NCBI GenBank assembly: GCA_024196135.1 | Contig: JAMQCK010000078.1 | Span: 1-64,000 of the forward strand | DNA from: Pleurotus ostreatus/Saccharomyces cerevisiae fusant | Taxonomy: Eukaryota > Opisthokonta | Direction of reading: 5' to 3' | Length of the DNA stretch: 64,000 nucleotides | Part shown: piece by piece, positions 23,901-34,859 of the stretch | Layout: each line of letters opens with the position of its first letter | Position numbering within the stretch: position 1 is the stretch's first letter | Notes under the pieces: generated by a model | What the model was told of the DNA's origin: nothing | Database searches by the model: none | The model's input: only the letters and a program-made list of their open reading frames with translations | Made by a program: the position numbers and the translations under genes

Positions 23901-24393
23901 TTCCAGCTGAGATGCAATTTCAGAGTTGGTTTCGCGAAATATGTCCGCGTAGACTCACCTTCCTCCAAGTAGGAATAGAAAGAATTCCCGCCAATCCAGT
24001 CGCTCTTCAACCACGTTCAGCAAACAACAGCAGAAGAGTGATGACACTGACATCCGACACACTAGTACGGGCTGTCAGCTCTATACTGCAGCGGTTGCGG
24101 AAGACACTTACAGATCATAGAACTCATGTTCATGGCCCGCTAGGCCATTCATCTGGACGATGAGCTGTGTAGGGCGGTTAGATCTCGGATCGTAGGCGGG
24201 AACGAGGTCTGACCTGGTCATAGATCCATCCCTTCGGTTTCACGGATCCTAGAGGGATGGTCTTGTACTGTAAAGGTGCGACTAGCGCGCGTCAGGACGA
24301 GGGAAGCGCGGTGAAGTCGCTGAACTCACGTGAAGCTGCGAGGCTGGGGAGACCGAGCACGCTCAAGGCAATGAGCCTTCCGAGAACACCCAT
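20954..24393 (-). CDS. Secreted GH127-type (DUF1680) beta-L-arabinofuranosidase-like enzyme
   Basis: Twenty-two exons close in phase to about 710 residues: 24393-24330, 24281-24214, 24164-24112, 24061-24052, 24004-23959, 23906-23890, 23839-23740, 23687-23636, 23579-23425, 23371-23350, 23293-23226, 23169-23116, 23062-23024, 22984-22898, 22834-22726, 22669-22585, 22527-22482, 22430-22370, 22311-21812, 21694-21503, 21363-21164, 21058-20954. A signal peptide starts the protein. The GH127 zinc/catalytic set is present: Glu and Cys of RGTELC and the Cys pair of PNYPCCTVAFPKGWPKF. Beta-L-arabinofuranosidases of this family use a zinc-bound Cys as nucleophile to remove L-arabinofuranose from glycoproteins or polysaccharides. 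Exons of 10 and 17 nt and a likely GC-AG intron (22725-22670) are needed to keep the conserved motifs. The join 21503/21363 is the least certain. It shares a 294-bp promoter with the J-protein gene. Confidence 0.88.
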
Positions 24394-24687
24394 GGTGGTC
24401 GAGAGCAAGGTGTCGCTCGAACGTGTCCCCCAACATGCCGAAGATAAGTAGGTGACCCACGCATGGACGACGACAAGCAGGTACCACGGGGAAGGCGCGA
24501 TATCGGGGAGGGCGGGCCGCGGAGATTGCCCCGGAGCATCGGAACGACGAAGCGGAGGCCGATCGTGATCTGAATGCCACGTGCGTCATCTCCCTCCGCG
24601 CCCGGATTCACATGCCAGCGACATGAACTTTCATGGCAAATCGGTCTTGACTTGGCCTCGACCGTCCTCTCCTTCTCTTCTACATTC

Positions 24688-25881
24688 ATGTTCTCATACG
24701 CGCTAGCGAGTGGTGAGTGGCGCACACTACTGTGGGGGCGTGTGCTGACGGTCGCCAGCTTCATCATACTTTCACCTACCGATCGACGAGGACGAGGACA
24801 GGGACATCGAGACCTACGAGCGCAAGTGCTTGACATGGGTGGCAGAGCCTAGCTCGTGTGGGGTGGCTGCTGCAGAGGCAGCGATCCCTTCTACACCTCG
24901 CCCCGCGCCCGCGCCCTTATCGCGCAAGCCGGACAGCGCGTTGATAAAACGCATCCTCGCCACCGATGATCTGTACGATATTCTAGGTGCGTCGTCGTGC
25001 TGTCGAGTATGAGACTTGTGTGCTAATGCGTATACAGGCGTGGAGAACACACCCTCACTCGACCGCTCCTCCCTCCGTCGCGCGTACCTGACCCGCTCCA
25101 AAGCATGCCATCCAGAGTAAGCGCCCGATCATCTGTCGCAACACCTCCTTCTAACGCCCCCGCCCAGCAAATTCCCCAACAGTCCTGAGGCAACACTCGC
25201 ATTCCAGAAGGTCGCCACCGCATACGACATCCTCAGCAAGCCAGCTTCGAAGCGCATGTACGACAACCGCACCTCCACCTCCTTCGACTTCTGGGCCGCG
25301 CACCCGCCCCCGAACGCGGAAGAGACATTCCGGAGCGTCGTCATTGGCATCCTAAACGACTTCCTGGACGGGGACCTGGAGGTCATCCGGACGCTGCTGA
25401 GTGCGTGCCACAGTGGACTGTATCGCTGACGTCGAGCTGACGCCACAATAGAAGCCGTCAACGATTTGAACCCGGCTTTGCGGCTGGGGGACGATGGGAT
25501 CAACATGCTGCTGGAGAGCGTGCGCGAACGTGCATTGAGTAGGTTCTTCCTGCTACCTGCTGACATCTCTTCTAATCCCGCTTTACAGCATGTCGTACCT
25601 GTGTCTACGCCCTCCAAGATGAACTTGCGCACCTGTCCGAGTTGCAGCAAGAATTCCGGAAGATGTCCTACTTCAATATTACCGGAAGGACGCGCGTAAC
25701 AATCCAGCTTACGCGGTTGACACTGAGTCTGCCCGTCGTGCTCGAGCGCGCTGTGCTACAGCAGGACCCATCGTATGACCCTGACGCGCCTTCGCACCGC
25801 GCCATCCTCCCACGGACTGTCTCGAGTCTCATTCGTCGCGTCGATTATATATTGGACAAGATGGAGCGCATGGTCAAGTAA
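24688..25881 (+). CDS. J-domain (DnaJ-like) co-chaperone
   Basis: Exons 24688-24712, 24759-24986, 25038-25116, 25168-25400, 25452-25538 and 25589-25881 give 314 residues. The J domain spans about 78-145, starting DDLYDILGV. Its HPD triad (109-111) is split by the third intron: the Asp codon is GA/C. YDILSKPASKRMYDN closes the domain. The J domain stimulates ATP hydrolysis by an Hsp70 partner. The N terminus holds an acidic stretch (IDEDEDRDIE) and a short Pro/Ala-rich region. The C-terminal half is helical with no zinc-finger or DnaJ C-terminal client domain, and contains a CRTC motif. It is thus a type III J protein, cytosolic or nuclear. I cannot name its client. Confidence 0.88.
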
Positions 25882-26391
25882 TTGGTCTGCTTCAAATATT
25901 GATTTTTCCTCTCCTCTACCTCTCCCCTTGCTTGCCGTTGGGTCTGGGACCTGCCACTCTTGCTTCCTCATCTCATTGGATTCGGCTCTGCGTGTCGTTA
26001 TCGACTCGCTGAAAATTGGCTCAGGTCCCGTGTGTTTATATGCTCCTTATACTTAGATTTGTCCACATCGCTCTCCTTCATTAGACGTTTTACAGGTTAT
26101 TTCTCCCACCTACCTACCTCTGTACCCTACCGTGTAACATTATTTGCGCCATCCTATACGACCATGGAATACTAGATCATGCTTTCAGGCTCGCATAACG
26201 GACAGGTGGTCAAGTCAATCGAACGATGATCCAAAAATCATTGACCAAGGTAGGTCACTTCATGCTAACGTTACTGTAGCTATTGTGAGTGAGTATTAGT
26301 ATGCGATATGATACAGGTCTATGTCAGTGAGTATGCGGAGGCCCTAAATATTTGAAGCGTAGATGTCCCACTTCATCCGGCAACCCTTTCC
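25882..26391. other. Convergent intergenic region
   Basis: About 0.5 kb between the 3' ends of the J-protein and MFS genes. It is AT-richer and I see no gene. Confidence 0.5.
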
Positions 26392-28309
26392 CTAAATCGC
26401 AAACTTGCTCTTCGCCCGCAACCGCGCGCCTATCCTCCTAAACACAAACGGCAGCGGCAGCATCAGGGTCGTCAACCCCGCCAGCAACGCCGTCGCGCCC
26501 ACCGTGCCCAGCCTATTGTACATCGCCGGCGCGAACAGGGGGAACACGGCCGCAAACGCCGACCGCAGCGCGCTGTTGGCGGCCATCGCAGAGGCCGCGA
26601 TGGGCCGGTACGCGACGACGAGGTAGGTGAAGACGGAGGAGTAGACGAAGTACATGCCCATGCCGAAGGGCGCGGAGGCGATGATGGGCACGATCCAGTG
26701 CACGGAGCGGTAGGTGGTGAAGGCGAGCCAGAAGAGGCCGATGGGGACAAGGATCGCGCCGACTTCGCCCTGGAAGAGGCGGGTCTCGGGCGGGGGGTGG
26801 CCGTCGTAGGCTTCGCGGTCCTTGCGGAAGCGGTGGTTCCAGTAGGGCTGCGTCAGGAAGGCGAGGATCTGGGGTGGGGTTGAGTGAGCTATGTGTAGGG
26901 CGTGAGTTGAGGCGTTTACCTGTCCGATGCCGATGCCAAGGAAGGTGAGGCCTGTCATCTGCATGTCGAAGCCGTGGACTTGCTGGAAGATGATTGGGAA
27001 GGCCTGGAAGGCGAGGTAGAGGATGCCTAGTAGCAGCGCGGTCCTGTAATTGGCAGTGATCAGTGACCGTGATACAGCCTGATAGATAGTGCGCGTACCA
27101 TATGTCCAGCAGGAGCGCCATTCTATCGAACAGCAAAAGCTCTGGAAAAATGTCAGAACAAGCCGAACACCCACAATGAAGCCACCTACGGAAAGGCTTA
27201 TAGCAGCTCACAGCGATGGAGTGTGCGAGGCTCTTGTGCGTGCGGTCGAGAGGTGCCCAGTATCGGTCATCGCCAGTTGACTTCCGCAGACTATAGCAGA
27301 TCAGAAAAGAGCATACGACGATACGAGATGGACCTTACCGTGCTGCCTTCTTCTTCAGTATTACAGGGGCGTATGTCTCGGGGACGAACTGTGCATGGGT
27401 GAGGCAGGATCATTGGGACGATACGCAAGCGACTCACCAGAATCAGTGCCACCCATTGGCAAAAGATCCATATAATTAGTACGCGGAAAGTCCATCGCCA
27501 GTTGGCATGCTAAGAAAGGGATGAGCGTGACTTGCAGAAAAGCACGGGGCAAGCCTCACCTGGTTGATGAAACCAGAAACCAGAGGTCCCACGATAGGTC
27601 CAAAGAAGGGACTGAGGGTGTATACCGCCATCGGGCTACCGCTTCGGTCAATAATAGATCCCGTGCGGAGATAGGAACGACGTACTTTCCGACTTTGTTG
27701 CTGGGAAACAAGTCGCTGACACTCCCTCCTGCAACGCTGAGGAATGCAGAGCCGCAGAATCCTGTTATGAAGCGAAAGACGAGGAACACGGCTAGAGTGA
27801 GACAATGGACATGTGAGAACAATGGAATGGTGATCGGTCGAGGGTGGGTCACGCACGCATGTTGGGGGCGAAGGCGACGGGGAAGGAGAAGATGAAGAAG
27901 AGGCCGACGGAGACGCGGTAGATGATGTTGCGTCCGTAAACCTCTGAGAGGGGACCGACGAGGAGGGGGCCCCAGCCAAGGCCCTCGACGAAGAGACTGA
28001 TCGAGAGGATGGCGACAGTACGCGACGCGTGGAACTCCTCCATGGTACCCTGCTCGGCGAAGGAGGCCTGCAAAGCGCGTCAGTCGCTGGGGGGAGGGGC
28101 ATAGAGGATGCTGGTAGACGCACCATGGATGACGCGCACGTAGCGCAGAGCGAAGTACTGCTGATCAATAGGACGGTCAGCCACTTGCGCGCGTTTGATC
28201 GCCGCTGAGGGTCGTCATTCTCGTCGAGCACGACCTGGAACGGGTCGGCGGCGTCCTTCTCAACGACCGCATCGTTCTTGGCCTGTAGAGTGGGCGAAGG
28301 AGAGGACAT
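26392..28309 (-). CDS. MFS transporter, drug:H+ antiporter-1 type
   Basis: Ten exons (28309-28124, 28067-27857, 27791-27686, 27641-27560, 27509-27438, 27388-27339, 27290-27190, 27141-27099, 27043-26920, 26868-26392) join in phase to give 483 residues and about 12 membrane helices. Key motifs: WGPLLVGPLSEVYGR between helices 2 and 3 (MFS motif A type), RFITGFCGSAFLSVAGG, the DHA1 motif C-like SPFFGPIVGPLVSGFI, and the loop marker FVPETYAPVILKKKA. The N-terminal ~45 residues are acidic and cytosolic. Fungal relatives export toxic compounds, polyamines or metabolites by proton antiport at the plasma membrane. The substrate is unknown and no biosynthetic cluster is nearby. Confidence 0.9.
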
Positions 28310-28512
28310 GGTGTGCGCGCCATTTCCTTTAGCCCGCCCGTGCTTTAAGCGCTCCCCTCATCTCGGGATCAGATGATTGTATGTCATCACGGGCCCTCGC
28401 GCCGCACGGAAACGGGACTCGAGTACCGGATGGGGAGGCGTCCACAAGGCCCGAGGAGAAGTTCCGGAGTTGGATTTTCTAATTTTCGACGCTTCCTAAG
28501 CGCGAGGTCGCA

Positions 28513-28541
28513 CGATGGTGACTCACCGGGTGAGTCACCAT
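28513..28541. promoter_or_regulatory. Perfect palindrome with two facing bZIP (Gcn4/AP-1-type) sites
   Basis: Two 14-nt arms are exact reverse complements around a single G at 28527. Each arm holds a 7-bp bZIP core: TGACTCA at 28518-28524 and TGAGTCA at 28530-28536. It lies about 200 bp upstream of the MFS start and about 500 bp upstream of the VTT gene start. Confidence 0.6.
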
Positions 28542-28556
28542 CTTCGGCAGCAGGCG

Positions 28557-28626
28557 GCCATCTGTCGGCAACCCACGCGGCAAACGATGGCAAACCTATG
28601 CCGACGGACGCCACCCGACAGATGGC
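28557..28626. repeat. Inverted repeat, 12-bp arms
   Basis: GCCATCTGTCGG at 28557-28568 is repeated as its exact complement at 28615-28626, with a 46-nt loop. It begins 15 bp after the palindrome. Confidence 0.75.
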
Positions 28627-29037
28627 GGCGTGGGATGCTGGACTGCTGCATGTCGCTTCACTTGCGCGCAAGCATATGTGAGGCCTCTTAACTTTGTCCC
28701 ATTGGAAAGTCGGTGGGTCGGAAGTGGGTCCAGGGAGGCTGCATCTCATCTGGCCGAGTCAGGATGCGCCTTGTCGCTGTGGCTCTCTTCAATTGTTGAC
28801 ATATCCTTGCAACGCGATGACAAACAATTCTTCCTTCAAAAGTTGAGCTTACAGATGTCTACTGCTAGCGATCTTCGGAGATAGGATAAACTCGAAAGTG
28901 AATGAGCGAGCCCGAGTCTATAAGAGTGGGCGTCCGACGATGGCGGTCCAAGTTGACATTGGTTGTTGTCCCAAAAGTGACGTGATGGACATTGGACGCC
29001 GGGCCTCGGCATCTTCCGAAACCACTCTACCTCCACC

Positions 29038-30273
29038 ATGACCCCACCACCGCTGTCGACGCCCTTCGCGGCGACGAGGCATGCCAATGGCTCCGTCTAC
29101 ACTCTGGACACTGTCCACGATCAGGACATTGATGATGCCTCGGAGCGCTCGTCGCTCATCTCGCCCACCACGCCAGGGTACGGCGCCGCCTTTCCGCGAC
29201 ATGATGAGCATCGGGGGCGAGTGAAGAGCGGCCGGATCGTCTTCAACGCAGCCCTCAAGATGGCCTGCATATTTATCGTCAGCGTCGTGCTTTTGGGCGG
29301 CACGCTATACGTCGCCTTGCCCACATTAGAAGAGTGCGTGTCGTGAAACCCGTGTAGCGAGTGGCTGTACTGACGGTGACGCAGGGCCGACCGACCCCTC
29401 TTGCGCATCCCGAAGTCCTTTGACCAGCTCAAAGATCTCAACTTCTTGCTCAAGAAATATCGCAACATCTATCCCTTCCGCGTCCTGATATGCTACATCA
29501 TCACCTACCTCTTCCTGCAAGCCTTCTCGCTGCCAGGATCCATGTACCTCTCTATCCTCGGTGGCGCCGTCTGGGGCGTCGCAAGAGCCCTTCCCCTCGT
29601 ATGTGTCTGCGTCGCCACTGGCGCAACGCTATGCTATCTCATCAGCGCCGCACTCGGTCCGGCGCTGCTCACCCTCCCCCGAGTGCAGGCGAAACTAGAC
29701 AAGTGGGCGACGACGATCCGACAGAACAAGGAGAACGTCATCTCCTTCCTCATCGTCCTGCGCATCGCCCCCTTGCCGCCGCACTGGGTCGTCAACGTCG
29801 TCTGCCCACACGTGGGCATCGGCATCGTGCCCTTCTGGCTCTCGACGGGCCTGGGTATCCTCGGTGTCAGCGTCATCCACACGACCATCGGCGGTGGACT
29901 CGACGAGATGACGAGCGCAGACGACTTCCACCTCATCAGCTGGAAGAACTTTTTCCTGCTGTCGGCGGTCGTCGTTGGCGTGATGATCCCTGTTGGCTTG
30001 CGCTATTGGTTCCGCCGCGAGGTGGCAGACCTGCAGGTCATCGAGGAGGAGCCGGGGTTGGAGGACGAGCGCATACTGGAAGGGGACCGCATACTGGCTG
30101 TGGGTCCGCCAGGCGCGTCGAAGAAGGTCGGCACGATCTCTCCGATGGAGCCGTACTACGACGATGAGTCGTCGGATGATGATGAAGACGTTATCTTGGA
30201 GGCTGGTCCGGCGATTCCTGTGTTCAAAGTCGACAACGACGATGAGCAGGAATCAGTGACAGCGCGGCCCTAG
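29038..30273 (+). CDS. VTT-domain membrane protein (TMEM41/Tvp38-like)
   Basis: Exons 29038-29333 and 29385-30273 give 394 residues. The cytosolic N terminus (about 1-70) is Ser/Thr/Pro-rich and acidic. A first membrane helix (about 72-95) is followed by the VTT core: GSMYLSILGGAVWG, then a basic amphipathic stretch, RIAPLPPHWVVNVVCP and a Gly-rich segment FWLSTGLGILGV. The Pro pair after RIAP matches the re-entrant loop of VTT/DedA proteins. The animal relative TMEM41B is an ER lipid scramblase needed for autophagy; yeast Tvp38 is a Golgi protein. ER or Golgi lipid handling is therefore likely. The C-terminal tail (about 330-394) is very acidic, with Asp/Glu/Ser clusters. Confidence 0.87.
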
Positions 30274-30923
30274 GTTTGTCGTCGGTGGACTTTGATCCTG
30301 TACAGATATAATCACAATGTCCAATGTACTACTTATCGTCACTCGTTTGTCGTACGCCAGTTGATGACTATCTATGCTACTAGAGTTTTGGAACTGGCAG
30401 GAGAGGGAAGCATCCTTAAGGTGAAAGCATCGAGTCAGCGTGGATGCGACGAGGACAGAACGGAGGTGGCAACGGGCCGCGTCCCGGAGACGGAGTGAGC
30501 GACAGTCTGGTTCCGCTCCGTGCCTTCCCCCTTGACCATCTTCCTTCTGCTATGTTCTATGTCGTGTAATTGGGGCCCCTCCTAATAGACAAGTAACTGT
30601 GCCTCAGCAGGCTGCGATGGGCATCAACGCCTGCATGCGAAGGCGCGCCCGGCGCTGCGGCCTGAATAACAGCGCCCAAACGCATCGCGCTATATCATCC
30701 TGTCACTCCCGCCACCATCGGCCAGCTCGTCCCCTCAGTTTCAACAGTAACCTCCCCCCCCCGGCTTCCTTTGGACACACGAGCACAACTAGGCGAAGGA
30801 AGGATCATTGCTGTCCACCTCTGCACTCTACACGACGATCGGGTGAACTGGCACTGTACGTCCCCCCGTCGCGCACCTGTATTCACGCACTCATTGACCC
30901 TGCAGTTCAATCAACCCCCTCTC
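30274..30923. other. Upstream region of the orphan gene
   Basis: No separate gene. The frame of the downstream gene is open back to an ATG at 30771, but residues before 30924 are atypical and probably untranslated leader. It contains a short C run near 30757. Confidence 0.45.
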
Positions 30924-32594
30924 ATGGCATCTAGCGATGACCCCACTGCCCTCGCTGCTCTGATTGTCTCCCTGATCGCTCTCATCGTAACACTACTGCA
31001 ACTGGTGCAGCAATATGCATCCACCGCGTACGACTATCGCCGCTGCTCCAAGCGCGTCCTCGGCCAATGGGCCCTTCGCACCCGCCGCCACTTCATCTTC
31101 AGCGAGGTCCGCTTTGAGGTCACCTTCTCTACGCCTCATCTATCCGTATTCTTCCCTCGCGACGATCATACCCTTACCGAGAAGGCTACGCGCACCACGC
31201 TTGACAGCCATGACCTCCGTGTGCCCGCTGCGCCAAAGCAGTTCATCTTCGAGCCGGAGCGACCAGCGATTGCTCAGTGGGCGAGCGTGTCGATGGCCCC
31301 GAAGACGGTGCTGCAGTACGATGTTACGGACCGGCCGTGGTTCTTGAACCTAGAGGACCCAACGGTGCCGGAGGCGCGGTGTGCGTGGCTGGATTTGCTG
31401 GCGGCTGCGACGACTTCGGATGTGGGGTTGTATGTGAAGGAGAGGCGCTGGTCGTATGACTACATGCCCGCCGCGCTCACTCGCCCCATAGCCAGCGCGG
31501 ACAAGGCGTCCTTCCTCTCGCTGCTCAGCTTGTGGAAGGTCTCGTGGCGGAAGAAGAGCGACGGCGTATACGTGGGAACAGGTCCTCATTGCGAAGTCCG
31601 CGTGAACGACATCCACGGCTTCGGCCCTGTCTACGTCGTGGACATGCGGCCGGACAAGTCGACGCGGTACCAGTGCCGGTCGGAGACGGCCCGTCGCGCA
31701 ATGTTCAACGAGTTCAACGTCGGCTTCGGCAGGATACGCACTGGGCCAGAGATCAAGGAATCCGTGTCGAAGACCTTCGAGGGCATGGACACGAAGTTCG
31801 CGGAGAAGGTCCAGGAGTGGTTCGAGGGCGATCAGTGGTGTATCGGCGTCGGCCTCCTCGTTGCGTGTTGGTGCATTGAGCCCTCGATGCCGAAGGTCAT
31901 CACCGACAACGGCTTCTTGAACGTGTACTCAGCACATACGTTGAGCACTGGGCTTGCGCACGTTCGCACCTTGCAGATGCTCTGCGGCTCGTCGTGCGTG
32001 CACCCCCTGCGGAAAAGCAACGCCGCCATCCAGCAATTCCTCTCCCGCGTCGACATGTTGTATATGGAGATCAATCGCGAGCTGATTGCGCCGCACCTCT
32101 TGAACGCGATTTCACTCTCTGACGACGGCGACTACATCACCCACAACCGGACCTCTTGGACGACGGCCAATGCGTGTCTGCATGCCATCGGCGTCCTCGA
32201 CGACCACTTCGCCGGCATCGTGCGCTACATGCCATGGGACGCGCCCTACATTAAGCGACTGCTAGCCTACTATCAGCTCAAACACGCGGTAGATGAATAC
32301 CCAGCGGCGACGGAGCTCGCGACGAAGGCGGGGACCTTCTGGCTGCAGGAGCTCGACCTGGTCATCGCCTCGGACGCGCAGGCGGTAGTCAGGGATATGC
32401 TAAAGGCGCTGGGGACCACGCTGAAGCAGCACGAATCGACTTTTGAGAGGCTGGTGGTGAATAGGCTGATGCGGGGCGCGCTATGGCTGGTGCATAACAG
32501 CAATGCGCCGAGCAAGCACAATGAGCGGACGGCGCTGGAGTGTACGCTTACGCACGAGATGCTGGCGGATAAAACTACTGTGTACCTCGCTTGA
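30924..32594 (+). CDS. Membrane-anchored orphan protein, 556 residues
   Basis: A single exon. I prefer the Met at 30924 to the upstream in-frame one at 30771, since the hydrophobic anchor starts soon after it: residues about 9-28 (ALAALIVSLIALIVTLLQLV) form one membrane helix. The rest is soluble with no known domain. It contains a Trp/Tyr/Arg-rich first part (RRCSKRVLGQWALRTRRHF), a middle with SLWKVSWRKKSDGVYVG, and a helical C-terminal half with Cys-rich spots (LLVACWCIEP, MLCGSSCVHPL). It is most likely tail-in-cytosol with an N-terminal anchor. The codon-periodic, uninterrupted frame and consistent composition argue for a real gene. I cannot propose a function. Confidence 0.75.
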   Translation: MASSDDPTALAALIVSLIALIVTLLQLVQQYASTAYDYRRCSKRVLGQWALRTRRHFIFSEVRFEVTFSTPHLSVFFPRDDHTLTEKATRTTLDSHDLRVPAAPKQFIFEPERPAIAQWASVSMAPKTVLQYDVTDRPWFLNLEDPTVPEARCAWLDLLAAATTSDVGLYVKERRWSYDYMPAALTRPIASADKASFLSLLSLWKVSWRKKSDGVYVGTGPHCEVRVNDIHGFGPVYVVDMRPDKSTRYQCRSETARRAMFNEFNVGFGRIRTGPEIKESVSKTFEGMDTKFAEKVQEWFEGDQWCIGVGLLVACWCIEPSMPKVITDNGFLNVYSAHTLSTGLAHVRTLQMLCGSSCVHPLRKSNAAIQQFLSRVDMLYMEINRELIAPHLLNAISLSDDGDYITHNRTSWTTANACLHAIGVLDDHFAGIVRYMPWDAPYIKRLLAYYQLKHAVDEYPAATELATKAGTFWLQELDLVIASDAQAVVRDMLKALGTTLKQHESTFERLVVNRLMRGALWLVHNSNAPSKHNERTALECTLTHEMLADKTTVYLA

Positions 32595-32948
32595 ACGTAG
32601 TGGACACTGACCATGTGCGGGTATATCTGGGGAAGAATTGGGGAATGGAATTGTCTTGGCTACATCCTTGCTACTTATTGTGCTCATTATACATTCTTAG
32701 GCCATCTGTGTGTATGTATAACGACCGTGTCTTGGCCTACGCCTCTTGGTCTCGAATATGATAGCGGTACCCTCTTATTGACGAGCCAAACTCCACCACC
32801 ATCGCGGCGACATTTTCAGATAATTGGTGCGCGTACATATAAAACGAGGAAGAAGGGTATACACAATAGGTTCACATTGCCGACAACAATAAGTGATACA
32901 AAGAGATACCCAGGCCTGCTACGCGCGGCCACAAATACTTCTTTCATT
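32595..32948. other. Convergent intergenic region
   Basis: Short AT-richer spacer between the orphan gene and the aldo/keto reductase. No gene seen. Confidence 0.5.
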
Positions 32949-34315
32949 TCACAGCTGTGGCGTCTCGCTGAAAAGCATTTCTTGAATGCCCGGAGGGCAC
33001 CGGGCGACGCCGCGCAGAGCTACATCTATCTCCTCGGCGTACTTGCGAATGCTGGAAACATCTTCAGGATTGAGCACCAAGTCACGAGCTGCGAGGTTGT
33101 GCTTGAGATTCTGTGGTCCGGTTAGAGCGGTTCAACTGACGAGGCGGACATTCGAGGCACGAACCTGGACTTTGGTAGTGCAGGGGATCGGAATGATATC
33201 GTCGCCCTGCGCCATGATCCAGGCAAGTGCAACCTGGCCAGCGGACGCGTTGTACTTTGCTCCAATGGCTTCCAGTTCGTTGATGAGCTTCAGCGTCTTG
33301 GGGAAGTTCTCCGCGCTGTACTTGGGAGCCGCCCTCTTGAAGGGATCGGTGATGTCGTCGGGCGATTTCTGCGCTTAGTGCTTAGCTTTGTCGAATACAT
33401 CTTCTGTCGAAATGCACTTACAATTTTCCCGGTCAAGAGCCCACGTCCCAGCGGCGAGTAGGCGACGACTTTGACGCCTAGTTCGCGGCAGGCCTGCAAC
33501 AGTCCGATCTCCGGGCTTTCTATGTCCAGCGTGAAGGGCGAATACTCGACTTGAACGGCGGTTATGGGGTGTACGACATGGGCGCGACGCAGCGTTTGAG
33601 CGGAGACTTCGGATAAGCCGATATGCTTGATCTTGCCCTCCCTATGGACGTGTCAAAAGCATTCAACGGCCAGAGAGCAGTCCTATGTACTTAACCAGCT
33701 CTGCCATCGCACCAACAGTGCGTTCAATGGGGGTGTTTGAATCCGCCCTCTGAATACGTGGTCAGAGCAGGCAGAGGATTAGGAATGCCGAGGCGAGCCT
33801 ACATGCAGATAATACAGGTCAATGTATTCGGTGCCTAGTTTCTTGAGGGAGCGTTCGCATGCCTCGCGAACATAACCTGGACTGCCGTCTATACCGAACC
33901 CGCCGTGGCCTCCTTCGGTCTTTTGACGCATCACGAAGCCGAACTTTGTGGCGAGGAACACGTCCTTGCGCTTCCCGGTCTTCGCGAACCTGCAGCGATG
34001 ATACAGTGACCGACGTATCTTGCGGTAAGAGTATGGGCATGCGTACCATCTTCCGACGGCCTCTTCAGAGCCGGTGTAAATATCCGCGGTGTCCCAGAAC
34101 GTGCAGCCTGCTTCCAGAGCAGTATCAAGGACCTGAGCATAGTATATCAGCACCTTTGGGTAGTAGTTGAAGTTTGCGATACACACCGCGAAGCGCTCGT
34201 CATCTGCAAGCGTTGCAAGCTTACTATGGTCGTCGTAGGCTCCCCACATGAGGCCGTAGCCTAGTGAACCGACGATAGCGTCTCCGACCTTGCGCGTTGG
34301 GAACGAAGAGGGCAT
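32949..34315 (-). CDS. Aldo/keto reductase (yakc/AKR13-like)
   Basis: Seven exons (34315-34187, 34132-34047, 33989-33803, 33749-33691, 33641-33422, 33368-33165, 33110-32949) give 348 residues. The catalytic tetrad is visible: Asp about 57 and Tyr about 62 in [10 protein letters not shown], Lys about 87 in ATKFGF, His about 134 at the end of DLYYLH. The NADPH-binding end of the barrel is present: [11 protein letters not shown] and [15 protein letters not shown]. The family reduces aldehydes and ketones with NADPH in the cytosol. The substrate is unknown; detoxification of lignin- or sugar-derived aldehydes is a reasonable guess for a decay fungus. A TATATATA at about 34373-34380 lies 58 bp upstream. 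Confidence 0.92.
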
Positions 34316-34859
34316 TCTGTCGTCGATGGTCGAGCAGAGAGTTGACGATGGATTAGCAATGTCAGTGCTCCCATATATATGTAGGAAAGAATGTTCAGCA
34401 CCGTAGGCATCGGCTACGCACCCGGAAAGTCAACAAGCAAATTAGATCACAGCTTGCCCATGCCGAAGTACGCGTCACCAGCGAGGGGAGTGTTGTGTAT
34501 TGAGACCATCTACATGGTGACCGAGACTTGTACGGGATCGGCGAGCTGAAGGGAGCAGAGCCATGTCAATCAGCGAGGTCGAGGGGATCTTTGAACAGTT
34601 GCCCACCAATATGCTCTACGTGGTGCTGGTCATGAAGCGGGCCGCGGCCCGCCATGGCGTCTGCGTGCATAATCCCAGACTGGCGTTCTTCAAGTTCGTG
34701 GGGCCACATCGAGACAGGTTACCACATGCATTCAGGAGACTACGTATACAGTCCACGGCGATATAGAGCTCAAGAAGCGAGGCATGAAGCCTAACAACGT
34801 CCGTTTCTGCAAGTAAAAAGGATCATAATTATTCATATCTTTTGGCCAACGGTGGGCGT
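34316..34859. other. Intergenic region, AKR promoter
   Basis: Holds the AKR TATA box (about 34373-34380, minus strand). I see no gene; an open frame at 34563-34766 has no support. Confidence 0.45.

Larger units (their letters stand above)
28310..29037. other. Divergent promoter region, MFS / VTT genes
   Basis: No gene supported. It contains a perfect palindrome (28513-28541) and a second inverted repeat (28557-28626), listed separately. Open frames here mirror one another because of the palindrome. Confidence 0.55.

Noticed and set aside
26513..27211. Second minus-strand frame over the MFS gene
   Set aside because: Its composition is an Arg/Pro/His shadow and it crosses the introns of the transporter.
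29490..30167. Alternative + frame over the VTT-domain gene
   Set aside because: His/Arg/Pro-rich shadow; the other frame gives membrane helices and the RIAPLPP motif.
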